Of a stretch of 64,000 nucleotides of DNA, positions 43,740-51,243 are shown one piece after another. Made by a program: the position numbers and the translations under genes. The DNA lies in assembly GCA_023150875.1 (NCBI GenBank), contig JAKLKC010000021.1, positions 1 to 64,000 of the forward strand, given 5' to 3'. Below the pieces are notes generated by a model. That model ran no database searches, was not told where the DNA came from, and saw nothing but the letters and a program-made list of their open reading frames with translations. Positions within the stretch are counted from its first letter, which is position 1; each line of letters opens with the position of its first letter. The stretch is from Myxococcota bacterium. GTDB taxonomy: Bacteria > Myxococcota_A > UBA796 > UBA9615 > JAKLKC01.

Positions 43740-44291
43740 TCACCCCCTCCACTTCTCCACCACCACCCCGTCCTTCAGGCGCACGTATGCGATGATCGGC
43801 TTCGGGGTCGGCTCCTCGCCTCCTCCACCGAAGACCTGCACGAGGTCACCGGTGGATCGCAGCGGCTCGTAGGCCCACTTCCAGATCTCCGTGCCATCGT
43901 CCAGGGTGGCGCGCGCGGTGGGCTCGCCGATCACGGCACGCAGCCAGTCGGCGCGGGTCTTGCCTTCCTCGATGTGGCCCAGCAGGTCCTCGGAGACGTA
44001 GACGCCGCGCCAGGCGACGCTGGGGCCCTCCACCCTCAGGGTGGCCTCCACCCGCACCGGGATCTGGCCCGAGAATTCGACGGGTAGCTCCCCCGACAGG
44101 CGGACCGGGACCTCGGCGGAGACCTGCACCGGGATCCTGCCCTCCACCTGGAGGGGGCCCTCGGTCCTCAGCGCCACCGTGGGGTCGGGGCAGCCCGAGA
44201 CCGCCGCCGCCAGGGCGGCGAGGGCAAGCGGCGTGGGGCGCGGGGTCCATGCGCGGGGACGCGGGGTATCGGCAGGCATGGGACCTGTCAC
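43740..44291 (-). CDS. BamE/SmpA-like lipoprotein with strand repeats
   Basis: A 183-residue predicted lipoprotein (lipobox AVSGC). After the Cys comes a run of short repeated strands of the type IPVQVSAEVPVRLSGELPVEFSGQIPV, each about 9-10 residues. The C-terminal half (EEGKTRADWLRAVIGEPTARATLDDGTEIWKWAYEP... IIAYVRLKDGVVVEKWRG) resembles the BamE/SmpA-OmlA fold. BamE is part of the outer-membrane beta-barrel assembly machine, but this could be any periplasmic BLIP-like protein. A second ATG four codons in is also possible. Confidence 0.72.
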   Translation of the reverse strand: MTGPMPADTPRPRAWTPRPTPLALAALAAAVSGCPDPTVALRTEGPLQVEGRIPVQVSAEVPVRLSGELPVEFSGQIPVRVEATLRVEGPSVAWRGVYVSEDLLGHIEEGKTRADWLRAVIGEPTARATLDDGTEIWKWAYEPLRSTGDLVQVFGGGGEEPTPKPIIAYVRLKDGVVVEKWRG

Positions 44292-44376
44292 AGTGCACGG
44301 CGCGCCCGGGCCCGTCGATCCCTACCATGTGCCGGGACCCGCGGTGGGGCGAGGGCGGCCGTCCTGGTGCACCGGC

Positions 44377-45057
44377 TCACACCCCTACCGTCGGGATGCC
44401 GATCCGCACCCGATCCCCCTTCATCTCGAGCGCCCCGCGGACCTCGAAGCGCTCCACGCTCGCCCTCGCGTCGTGCAGCAGCTTCCGGAAGCGGTCCGGA
44501 CTCCAGTCCCGCGCTCCGTACAGCCGCCGCATCAGTCCTTCCCGCGTCATCCATCCGCGCGCGGCCTCCGGCAGGCCCACGCCCTGCTCGCGCGCCTGGG
44601 CGAGCACGTAGAAGACCGAGGCCCTGAGGCCCCGGACCTCACCCAGCACGTTATCGCCGACCCGGACCTCCGCCCGGACATCGCCTCCGGGCAGCACCTC
44701 GGACGCGATGGTCGTGGGACCGGATGGGCGGGTCGTGGCACCGCCGGTTTCCAGGTCGAGGGTAAAGGCACCGGCGGTACCGAGGTCCACCGTCTGGCCG
44801 ATCTGGACCGGGGTCCATGCCCCGCCGATGCGCCGCCCCTCGACGAAGGTTCCGTTGGCGGTCCCGAGGTCCCGCACCTCGATGCGATCCGGCCCCGCGC
44901 GCCGCCACTCCGCGTGGGTCCGGCTGACGAGCGGCGAGCGGACGACGACGTCGACGCACGCGGGGTCCCGCCCCAGCACGCCGCCGTCGCCCTCCAGGGG
45001 GAGGGCCACCACGTCGCGGTGCAGGACCAGTGCGCGCCAGGCTCTGGGCCCGCTCAT
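44377..45057 (-). CDS. FHA-domain protein
   Basis: A 226-residue cytoplasmic protein. Residues about 10-100 form a forkhead-associated domain: GVLGRDPACVDVVVRSPLVSRTHAEWRR, then DLGTANGTFVEGRRI, with the conserved Gly-Arg, Ser-x-x-His and Asn. The C-terminal part (LRASVFYVLAQAREQGVGLPEAARGWMTREGLMRRLYG... FRKLLHDARA) is helical and may bind DNA or a partner. The ATG at 45057 is set by AAGGAG. FHA domains read phosphothreonine, so a Ser/Thr kinase elsewhere is expected. It is probably a separate unit from the downstream BamE-like gene. Confidence 0.82.
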   Translation of the reverse strand: MSGPRAWRALVLHRDVVALPLEGDGGVLGRDPACVDVVVRSPLVSRTHAEWRRAGPDRIEVRDLGTANGTFVEGRRIGGAWTPVQIGQTVDLGTAGAFTLDLETGGATTRPSGPTTIASEVLPGGDVRAEVRVGDNVLGEVRGLRASVFYVLAQAREQGVGLPEAARGWMTREGLMRRLYGARDWSPDRFRKLLHDARASVERFEVRGALEMKGDRVRIGIPTVGV

Positions 45058-45232
45058 CGTGGCGTCTCCTTCCCCGCCATCCGATCCCCCCGCCGCAGCC
45101 CCGGCGGAGCGCCCGGGAGCAACATTCTCGGCGCGGCTCTCGCCCCGCCGATGCCAGGATATCAGCCGCACCTCGCCTTCGCTCGCCCCAGTCGCCCGCA
45201 TTCCCACGGCCTCGTACGTGGGGCGCCTCCCG

Positions 45233-46069
45233 TCAGAACGTCCCGACAGCCCCGAGGACCAAGCCCCGCCCCGTGGAGCCGGGCCCGACGACGATCGCCG
45301 GGGTCGTCCCCCCACCGGGCCGCCGTCCCGGAGACCCCCGGGGGTCGGGGGCCAGGCCGGTGACGAGGCCGGCGATCTCGAGCGCCGCGCCCGCGGCGAC
45401 GAGGGCGATGCCGAGGGGGAGGTACTCGCCCCAGCGGTCCCGGTAGACCTCCGCGTGCACGAGGTCCGGCGAGCCCGGGAACGCGGCGTCGTCGATCGCC
45501 CCCATGGCGCCCCCGTAGACGCCCAGGAAGGCGATCCCGGCGCCGAGGGAGACGCTGCCGCCGACGGCCAGCGCCAGTCCGGCGCGGCGCCGGGGCGACG
45601 GGGGCCCGGCCGCAGGTGGCGCCTCGCCGACGGTGGGCTCCCCGGACGCGGTCGGCGGCGTCCCCTCGGGCAGGGACGGCGCCACACGCGCCAGCAGGCG
45701 GGAGCGGATCTCGTTCCCCAGGAGCTGCTCGGCTTCGTAGAGATCGCGGTAGCTGAGGTAGCGGTCCACCTCCTCCAGGGCCTCGGCCAGCCGGTGCTGC
45801 GCCTCCAAGGCCAGCACCAGCACCTTGCGCGCGCGAAGCGTGTGCTTGGTCTGGTCGAGGGCCAGGGCCGCGCGGGCGCGTTCCTCGGCGAGTACCCCAT
45901 CGCCGGTCGCGAGGGCGGCCTCGGCCTCGTCCTGGATCACGGTCAGCTCCTTCAGGACGACGGGTGCCATGCCGGGCGGGGCGGCCCGCGCGACGGGCAC
46001 GGCGACGAGGAAGGGTGCGGCCCCGGCGAGCAACGCGCAGAGGGGCAGGGGCGGTCGGGGCGTTCTCAC
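45233..46069 (-). CDS. Exported TPR-like protein with C-terminal membrane segments
   Basis: A 278-residue protein with a signal peptide (PFLVAVPVARAAP), a helical TPR-like region (AEAALATGDGVLAEERARAALALDQTKHTLRARKVLVLALEAQHRLAEALEEVDRYL), a Pro/Gly linker, and two hydrophobic segments (GLALAVGGSVSLGAGIAFLGVYGG and LPLGIALVAAGAALEIAGLVTGLA). The end is a short glycine-rich beta tail. The overall plan matches the 20233-21123 protein, so both may be members of one lineage-specific family. The function is unknown. Confidence 0.7.
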   Translation of the reverse strand: MRTPRPPLPLCALLAGAAPFLVAVPVARAAPPGMAPVVLKELTVIQDEAEAALATGDGVLAEERARAALALDQTKHTLRARKVLVLALEAQHRLAEALEEVDRYLSYRDLYEAEQLLGNEIRSRLLARVAPSLPEGTPPTASGEPTVGEAPPAAGPPSPRRRAGLALAVGGSVSLGAGIAFLGVYGGAMGAIDDAAFPGSPDLVHAEVYRDRWGEYLPLGIALVAAGAALEIAGLVTGLAPDPRGSPGRRPGGGTTPAIVVGPGSTGRGLVLGAVGTF

Positions 46070-46084
46070 AGGACCTCCGGGGTG

Positions 46085-46327
46085 TCAGCGGATGGGTACG
46101 CGGTGGGGCTCCCCGCTCTCCGGCCAGGTCCCGCAGGCACCGCCCTCGACGCAGCACAGCAGGACGTAGGCGATGCCCTCGCCGTAGGCGGCGGCGCGTG
46201 GGACGTACAGGTCGAAGGTGAACTGACCGTCGGCCCGCGGGAGCCGGTCGGTGACGGGCAGCCCCTCTCCGGGCGCTCCGTGGGGACCCGAGCGGACCTC
46301 CGGGACGCAGCCCTGAGGGGCGTCCAT
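46085..46327 (-). pseudogene. C-terminal fragment of an unknown protein
   Basis: About 80 codons ending in GQFTFDLYVPRAAAYGEGIAYVLLCCVEGGACGTWPESGEPHRVPIR. The composition looks like real coding sequence, but no start with signal or ribosome site is present. The homologous part seems cut off near 46327, where the plus-strand FG-GAP fragment begins. It ends 15 bases before the start of the TPR-like gene on the same strand. A small intact gene starting at the ATG 46327 is the alternative. Confidence 0.4.
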
Positions 46328-46351
46328 CACCCGGACGGCGTGGGTCTTGAG

Positions 46352-47089
46352 ATGCTCGGCTGGGATGTGGCCATCGACGGCGACTTCGACGGCGATGGGG
46401 CCGACGACGTGCTGATCGGCAACCGCGGCCATGTCTCCGGGGGGCCGGGCTCGGGGGGCGCCCTGGTCTTCTTGGGGCCGCGAACCGGCACCTCGTACTC
46501 CGCCGACGCCGACGCCCGCCTCCGGGGAGAGTCCTCGGGGAACGACGGGGATGACAACGCCGGCATGTCGGTCGCCTTCGCCGGGGATGTCGGCTCCGAC
46601 GGCTGGGACGACCTGGTGATCGGGGCATGGCGGAACGACGCGGGCTGCGACGACCTCGCCGATGGGGGCTGCGAAGACACGGGCGCCGCCTACGTGGTCT
46701 TCGGCCCGACCTACGGCGAGCAGGACCTCGCCGACGAGGTCCGGCTGACCGGCGGGGCGGAGTTCGATTACGCCGGATTCACCGTCGCGGGGGCGGGCGA
46801 CGTCGACGGGGACGGCTTCGGGGACCTCCTGGTCGGCGCGTTCCAGGAGAGCGGCTCCCCCGGCCTGGTGCACCTGCTCCTCGGCCCCATCGAGGAGGGC
46901 GGCCCCCTCTCCGGAGCCGACGCCACCTTCGAGGGCGAGGACGAGTGGGACTCCGCCGGCCACGCGGTGGCGGGCGGGGGCGACGTGAACGGCGACGGCT
47001 TCGCCGACATCCTCGTCGGGGCTCCGGAGAACGACGAGGCGGCTCGGGACGCGGGGATCGCCTACCTGCTCCTCGGCGCGCCCCGCTGA
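46352..47089 (+). pseudogene. 5'-truncated FG-GAP repeat protein
   Basis: Four FG-GAP/integrin-type repeats are clear: GDFDGDGADDVLIG, AFAGDVGSDGWDDLVIGA, GAGDVDGDGFGDLLVGAF and GGGDVNGDGFADILVGAP. Each is followed by strands of a beta-propeller. Such proteins normally have a signal peptide and seven repeats, but here the frame begins abruptly at LGWDVAIDGDFDGDG with no signal, ribosome site or N-terminal repeats. It is probably the 3' half of a larger gene. The broken 5' end abuts the broken end of the opposite-strand fragment at 46085-46327. Confidence 0.6.
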
Positions 47090-47265
47090 TCGCGGTCACC
47101 CACGGCGAGCCCGCCACCATCGCCCCGGGGGATTGCACGCTTCCTCCGGCGACCATCCGGAATTCGCCCGGATCGCCGGGGAGGAGGCACGGCGGACCGC
47201 GGCGTTCCCCGGCGATCGCCGCTCACGGGAGTGGGCCGTTCGCTCTCGCCACCGCTCGGATCCCG

Positions 47266-47715
47266 GAGGCGTCTTCGCTCTCCTCGTGGTGCGAGTCGGT
47301 GGACTTCTGCAACCGGCTGCCCGCAGTGGTGGGGAAGATGCCGGCCTGCGCAACCGCCGTGGGCCACAACCAGGACGGCGTGTGCAGGGTCCCGCCGTCG
47401 GAAGGCTGCGGGGATGCCTTCAAGCTCGTTCCCGACGCCAACGGGGTCAGACTCCCCACGGAGGCCGAGTGGGAGTACGCCGCCCGGACGGGCACCACCA
47501 CGCCGTGGTGGACAGGAGCGGACGAGGCGCGGGTGTTGTAGGCGGCGTGGTACTCGTCCAACTCCGGAGGCCGCCCGAACCCGGTCGCCTGGAAGGCGCC
47601 CAACCCCTGGGGCCTGTTCGACACCGCCGGCATCGTCTGGGAGTGGGTCGGGGACTGGAACGGCCCTTACGGAGCGCCCGAGCCCGATGGGCCCGTCCGC
47701 GCGGTCCCCGATGGA
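47266..47715 (+). pseudogene. Formylglycine-generating-enzyme-like (SUMF) domain remnant
   Basis: Recognisable FGE-sulfatase (SUMF1) motifs in one frame: SWCESVDFCNRL, VRLPTEAEWEYAARTGTTTPWW, then NPWGLFDTAGIVWEWVGDWNGPY. A TAG at 47539-47541 interrupts the frame between these blocks. The N-terminal third and the final RGGSW-type segment are missing. In bacteria this domain often occurs in lipoproteins of unknown role. It is a decayed fragment here. Confidence 0.7.
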
Positions 47716-47764
47716 AAGAGGACGGCGCTTCCGACGCGCTGTGCGGCGCCTGCGAGGAGCGGAT

Positions 47765-48089
47765 GCCGCCTCGAACGTCCTCGCACCGGCGACGAGGAGG
47801 TCGATGTCGTCCGAGACCGCCAGGTCCACCAGCACGCCGATCAAGTGCGCCGGGAACGGGCGCGCCGCACAGGTCGGCGCGGCCCCCGCCGCCGCGTGCC
47901 AGCGTTCGAGCGCCTCGGACTCGCGTGTGTCGCGATCTCCCGTCGACTGACCCCACCACCCGCGAGCGTATGGACCGTCCCGACGACGACGACGCGCTCG
48001 AGGTCTGGTGCGGTGCGCCGGAGCGCGGAGACCGGAGGCGCGGCATCGGCGCCCCGGTCGGCGAAGAGGAGCGCGCGCCGGTACTTCAC
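47765..48089 (-). pseudogene. Universal-stress-protein-like remnant, frameshifted
   Basis: Reading from a GTG at 48089 gives KYRRALLFADRGADAAPPVSALRRTAPDLERVVVVGTVH. After a frame change near 47935 it reads ESEALERWHAAAGAAPTCAARPFPAHLIGVLVDLAVSDDIDLLVAGARTF. The order (strand, helix, strand VVVVG, helix, then DIDLLVAGAR) resembles a UspA domain, but the nucleotide-binding GxxG-x9-G(S/T) end is missing. The family assignment is tentative. Confidence 0.35.
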
Positions 48090-48106
48090 TCCGCCGCTTC
48101 TCCTCG

Positions 48107-48460
48107 CTACCCGAGTCGGCCCGCCGCGATCAACAGGCAGAGAGCCCCGACCACGACGGCCGGGGCGACGCCCTCGCGAAGCTGCCGGTGCGTCTGGACG
48201 GCGCCACCCATGAGCGCCGCGAGGCACAGGGCGGCGGCAGGCACGAGCACCGGCGCGATGCCGGTGACGGTCGGCACCACGAGCCCCGCCGCGCCCGCAA
48301 GCTCCGCGAGGCCGAGCAGCTTGACGCGCCAGCGCGGCCACGCCGCGGCCCAGTGCATCCTCGTGGCGAGCCGCTCACGGGGGAGGAGCAGCTTCGCCGC
48401 ACCGGTCACGGTGAAGACGAGGGCTGCGAAGACCTGTGCCATCCAGAGAGCGGTGTTCAT
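48107..48460 (-). CDS. DoxX-like small membrane protein
   Basis: A 117-residue protein with four hydrophobic helices. It starts MAQVFAALVFTVTGAAKLLLPRERL and continues VKLLGLAELAGAAGLVVPTVTGIAPVLVPAAALCLAALMGGAVQTHRQLREG, the usual DoxX-like pattern. The role is uncertain; relatives occur with redox or stress genes. Its ATG overlaps the end of the TetR-type gene (ATGA), so it is the likely target operon of that repressor. Confidence 0.82.
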   Translation of the reverse strand: MNTALWMAQVFAALVFTVTGAAKLLLPRERLATRMHWAAAWPRWRVKLLGLAELAGAAGLVVPTVTGIAPVLVPAAALCLAALMGGAVQTHRQLREGVAPAVVVGALCLLIAAGRLG

Positions 48461-49080
48461 GGTGACTCGTCCTCCTCGAGCCCCTCGGGGAGCTCGTGCT
48501 CCATCACGGCCGCGATGAGCCGTGGGTCGGTGCCGAGCGCCTGCAGGCAGAGCTCGGTCAGGTGATCGCCGTATTCGGGCGCCGTCCGCTCGGTGCCGAT
48601 CCGGAGGAGCGCCTCGCGCACGCCCCCGCGCACGAGGTCGCGCATGGCCGTGGGACTCGCCGCGCGGAAGACACCGCGATCCAAGCCTTCATCGAGGTCG
48701 CGGTCCGGCAGTTCGAGGCCATCCACCCTCCACACGCGCCCGACGAACCGCGACCAGGTCGGGTCGGACCGGGCCCGGGCGAAGAAGAGACGAAGGCCCA
48801 GCCCGTACCGCAGCGCCGGTCCCTCGACACCCGCGAGCGCTTCCTCGATCGACTCGATCGACTCCCGCGTCGTCCACGCGCAGGTCGCGGCGAGCAGCGC
48901 GTCCACGCTGTCGAAGTAGTTGTAGAACGTCCCGCGCGAGATCCCCGCGGCGGCGACGACGTCGTCGATCTTCGGCGCGTCCGGGCCCTGGTCCGCGAAG
49001 ACCTGGAGCGCCGCACGGAGGATCCGCGCCTGGGTCCGTTCGCTTCGCTCTCGTCCCACGCGCATGCGGTGGTCGGACAT
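48457..49080 (-). CDS. TetR-family transcriptional regulator
   Basis: A 207-residue repressor. The N-terminal HTH is typical: RILRAALQVFADQGPDAPKIDDVVAAAGISRGTFYNYFDSVDALLAA. The C-terminal ligand domain is less conserved. It lies upstream of and overlaps the DoxX-like gene. A perfect palindrome overlapping its -35 box (49125-49141) points to autoregulation. The inducer is unknown. Confidence 0.9.
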   Translation of the reverse strand: MSDHRMRVGRERSERTQARILRAALQVFADQGPDAPKIDDVVAAAGISRGTFYNYFDSVDALLAATCAWTTRESIESIEEALAGVEGPALRYGLGLRLFFARARSDPTWSRFVGRVWRVDGLELPDRDLDEGLDRGVFRAASPTAMRDLVRGGVREALLRIGTERTAPEYGDHLTELCLQALGTDPRLIAAVMEHELPEGLEEDESP

Positions 49081-49103
49081 CTCGGCTCCGATCGTCAGGT
49101 CGC

Positions 49104-49141
49104 AATCTAGCGATCATGGACAAGAATGTCAACATGACATT
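49104..49141 (-). promoter_or_regulatory. TetR-gene promoter with overlapping palindromic operator
   Basis: On the minus strand TTGACA (plus 49127-49132), a 17-base spacer and TAGATT (plus 49104-49109) form a good sigma-70 promoter. The -35 lies inside the perfect palindrome AATGTCA-ACA-TGACATT at 49125-49141 (7-base arms, 3-base centre). A TetR-type dimer bound there would block RNA polymerase. Confidence 0.75.
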
Positions 49142-49152
49142 GTAGTTTACTA

Positions 49153-49305
49153 CTCGGCCACCAGGTCCCGGATCGGGGCGAGGCGGGTGAGGGCGGCGAT
49201 GTCACGGTGAGGGCGGTCCCAATCGGACCGGCGACCCTCGTGGGTCTCGCGGAGCGGCTCGGCCAGGGGGGCGAAGCGGGGGAGGGTGAGAAGGTGGCGC
49301 CACTG
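49153..49305 (-). repeat. Decayed 153-bp fragment of the CaiB gene
   Basis: This stretch aligns without gaps to 49675-49827 (inside the CaiB-type gene), with about 16 mismatches in 153 bases by hand count. It is a third, older partial copy lying 229 bases beyond the first full copy. It is non-functional. Confidence 0.85.
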
Positions 49306-49386
49306 TCCCGAAGGAGGGGCCGAACTGGGGCTCGAGCGCGTGCTATCCGAGCGAGAGTCCTGAGCCCGGACGACCCACCACCCGCC

Positions 49387-50640
49387 CTACCGCGCCCGCT
49401 CTCCCGCCGCCACCCCCGCCTGCCACAGGGCGTCGCGCTCGGTGGGGGTGAGGCCGGCCTCGGTGAGGAGGGCGTCGGTGTGCTCGCCGTGGCGGGGAGG
49501 GAAGGGGAGGGTGCGGTCCGGGGGGAGGCCGGGGATCTCGACGGCGGGCGGGGGGAGGCGGACGGGCAGGCCGTCCGGGCGGTGGGTGCGGAGCAGGGCC
49601 CGGGACACCTCGGGGAGATCGGCGACGGCGTCGGCGGGGGTGATGGGGCTGGCGGGCACCTGGGCCGCTTCCAGCTCGGCCACCAGGACCCGGATCGGGG
49701 CGAGGCGGGTGATTGCGGCGATGTCGCGGTGCAGGCGGTCCCGGTCGGACTTGCGGCCCTCGTTGGTCTCGCGGACCGGCTCGGCCAGGGGGGCGAAGCG
49801 GGGGAGGGCGAGGAGGCGGCGCCACTGGGTGTCGTTGCCCACCGCCAGGTAGACGAAGCCGTCCGCCGCCGGGTAGACGTTCACCGGGACGAACTGGCGG
49901 TGGTCGGCGCCGTGGCGGGAGAGGGTGGCCGGGTCCTCGCCGAGGTCGGGCAAGGGCAGGGAGGTCTGGAGCCAGCTCGCCGCCGCCTGGGCCATGGACA
50001 CCTCCACCACCCGGCCCCGGGAGCCCGGGGACTCCGCCTGGGCCAGCAGGGAGAGGCAGGTCTGGGCGAACACCTCGTCCCCCGCCTTGAGGTCGATGGT
50101 GGGGACGCCGGTGGGCAGGGGCGGGCCCCCCCGCTCCCCCGTCAGGTCCATGTAGCCCAGGCGGGCCTGGAGGACCGGGTCGTAGCCCGGGCGGTCCGGG
50201 GCGGCGGAGCCGTAGGCGGAGATCCCCACCCACGTCAGCTCGGGGCGGACGGCCTGGAGCTGCTCGGGGTGGATCCCCAGGCGGCGGTAGCGGGAGGGCA
50301 GGGTGTTGCAGCAGAAGACGTCGACGGGGAGCGCCCGCACCAGCCGGTGCAGGGCGTCCTGGCCCCGGGGATCCTGGAGGTCCAGGGCGATGGCCTCCTT
50401 GCCGACGTTGGGGGCGACGAAGTAGGCGCTCCGGTCCGGCCCGCCGACGGGGCCGCCGACGTAGCGGTTCGGATCCCCCGGCGTCCGCTCGCCGGGCCTC
50501 GGGACCCCCTCCACCCGGATCACCCGCCAGCCCAGGTGGACGAAGCGCAGGGTGGCATAGGTCAGGGAGAGGGCCTGCTCCAGGGAGAGGACCGTCCGGG
50601 GTCTAAGAGGGTGTTCCACTAAAGAAGGCTCCGAGGGCAT
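49387..50640 (-). CDS. CaiB/BaiF-type CoA-transferase, duplicate copy
   Basis: Class III CoA-transferase of 417 residues if started at the ATG 50640. A GTG at 50619 is another option, because the ATG lies in a hairpin loop of the structured element. It shows TVLSLEQALSLTYATLRFVHLGWRVIRVEG (family N-terminus), the YDPVLQARLGYMDLTGERGGPP segment, and AADGFVYLAVGNDTQWRRL. The nucleophilic Asp of the family is expected in the ALDLQDPRG region. It differs from copy 2 by only two residues that I can see (Ile for Val in PAVEIPG and Ala for Thr at the end). It is separated from its operon, so expression is uncertain. Confidence 0.85.
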   Translation of the reverse strand: MPSEPSLVEHPLRPRTVLSLEQALSLTYATLRFVHLGWRVIRVEGVPRPGERTPGDPNRYVGGPVGGPDRSAYFVAPNVGKEAIALDLQDPRGQDALHRLVRALPVDVFCCNTLPSRYRRLGIHPEQLQAVRPELTWVGISAYGSAAPDRPGYDPVLQARLGYMDLTGERGGPPLPTGVPTIDLKAGDEVFAQTCLSLLAQAESPGSRGRVVEVSMAQAAASWLQTSLPLPDLGEDPATLSRHGADHRQFVPVNVYPAADGFVYLAVGNDTQWRRLLALPRFAPLAEPVRETNEGRKSDRDRLHRDIAAITRLAPIRVLVAELEAAQVPASPITPADAVADLPEVSRALLRTHRPDGLPVRLPPPAVEIPGLPPDRTLPFPPRHGEHTDALLTEAGLTPTERDALWQAGVAAGERAR

Positions 50641-50823
50641 CCCCGGAGCCTTCGGTGGACGCCGTCGCGAGCGGGCCGAGGGCCGTCGCGAGCCGGTTCC
50701 GCCGACCGAGGCCGGGGGGAAGGCGTACCGAGCGTACGACGACCCCCGGCCGACAGAGGCGGGAGCGGCGCAGCAGGCCACTCGGCACGCGCAGTAGGCG
50801 GACATTGGTGGGACACCCTCTCA
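50604..50823. mobile_element. Structured MITE-like element, copy 1
   Basis: Imperfect 19-base terminal inverted repeats lie at 50604-50622 and 50805-50823 (16 of 19 match; core GAGGGTGTtCCAC). Inside are a 9-bp hairpin AAGGCTCCG/CGGAGCCTT (50625-50633 with 50644-50652) and nested arms CCGCC/GGCGG, GGCCGGGGG (50710-50718)/CCCCCGGCC (50743-50751) and CGTAC/GTACG. There is no gene inside. CTAA at the left and TCA at the right edge recall IS5-group targets, but no exact target duplication is seen. The right end supplies the stop codon of the Mo-subunit gene. Confidence 0.6.
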
Positions 50824-51050
50824 CTCCTCCCCCTCGCCCCGGGCCAGTTCCAGCGCCACCCGCTCCGGGCGCAGGGGCAGGGAGCGGAAGCGGCGGCCGG
50901 TCGCCTGGTACACCGCGTTCACCACCGCCGGGGCGATGCAGATCGCCGGGGCCTCGCCGATCCCCTTGGCCCCGAACGGGCCCTCGGGGTCCGCGGTCTC
51001 CACCCAGCGGACGTCGACCTCGGGCATCTCGGGGGCGGTGAACAGCTTGT
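50821..51050 (-). pseudogene. 3' fragment of the Mo-hydroxylase large subunit
   Basis: The last 76 or so codons of the gene at 54967-57267, duplicated: KLFTAPEMPEVDVRWVETADP, GAKGIGEAPAICIAPAVVNAV with the catalytic Glu, ending ARGEGEE. Upstream of 51050 the sequence is unrelated. It cannot make a working enzyme. One residue differs from copy 2 (Glu for Asp in ADPEGPFG). Confidence 0.9.
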
Positions 51051-51120
51051 TGACTCCCCGAGCGGTGCTTTCTGTCTCCACCCGGCTGAACGCTTACGAG
51101 CGGTTCAAGCTTCCTGCCGC

Positions 51121-51150
51121 AGAGACCCCTCCCCATGGCGTCTCTTTTTT
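51121..51150 (+). terminator. Rho-independent terminator before the cargo genes
   Basis: AGAGAC (51121-51126) pairs with GTCTCT (51140-51145), followed directly by a run of T to 51150. No gene reading into it is recognised, so it may belong to DNA that came in with the cargo. Confidence 0.55.
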
Positions 51151-51160
51151 AAATACCTAG

Positions 51161-51189
51161 TTGCGGATCTAGCGGTTGTTGGGTATGAA
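51161..51189 (+). promoter_or_regulatory. Candidate promoter of the nuclease-like gene
   Basis: TTGCGG at 51161-51166, a 17-base spacer and TATGAA at 51184-51189, followed by GGAGGA at 51231-51236 before the ATG at 51244. The local sequence is AT-richer than its surroundings. Confidence 0.45.
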
Positions 51190-51243
51190 TCGTTCGTCCC
51201 TCGCAACGAGGGGCGGCGACAGCGCCGCACGGAGGACCGACCG

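Larger units (their letters stand above)
49382..51050. repeat. Direct repeat copy 1 (1.67 kb) of CaiB-element-Mo subunit 3' end
   Basis: Same orientation and almost identical to 53528-55196, at a constant offset of 4146 bases with no indels. Mismatches are few and partly clustered at the left edge. Homology stops sharply after 51050 (GCTTGT, then TGACTC here against AGTCCC in copy 2). This copy has lost the rest of the Mo-subunit gene. Confidence 0.95.

Noticed and set aside
43399-43752. Small gene downstream of the BamE-like gene
   Set aside because: The frame overlaps the BamE-like stop, has no ribosome site, and its last two-thirds are Arg/Pro-rich antisense-like sequence.
38859-47541. 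Reassigned or suppressed TAG codons, since TAG interrupts several otherwise readable frames (38859, 40135, 40355, 47539)
   Set aside because: apt and icd end in normal TAG stops, and the same frames also carry a TGA and frameshifts. Gene decay explains them better.
51082-51120. tRNA 3' fragment as an attachment site of the cargo
   Set aside because: The GGTTCAAGC text resembles a T-loop, but no pairing stems or acceptor end could be drawn.
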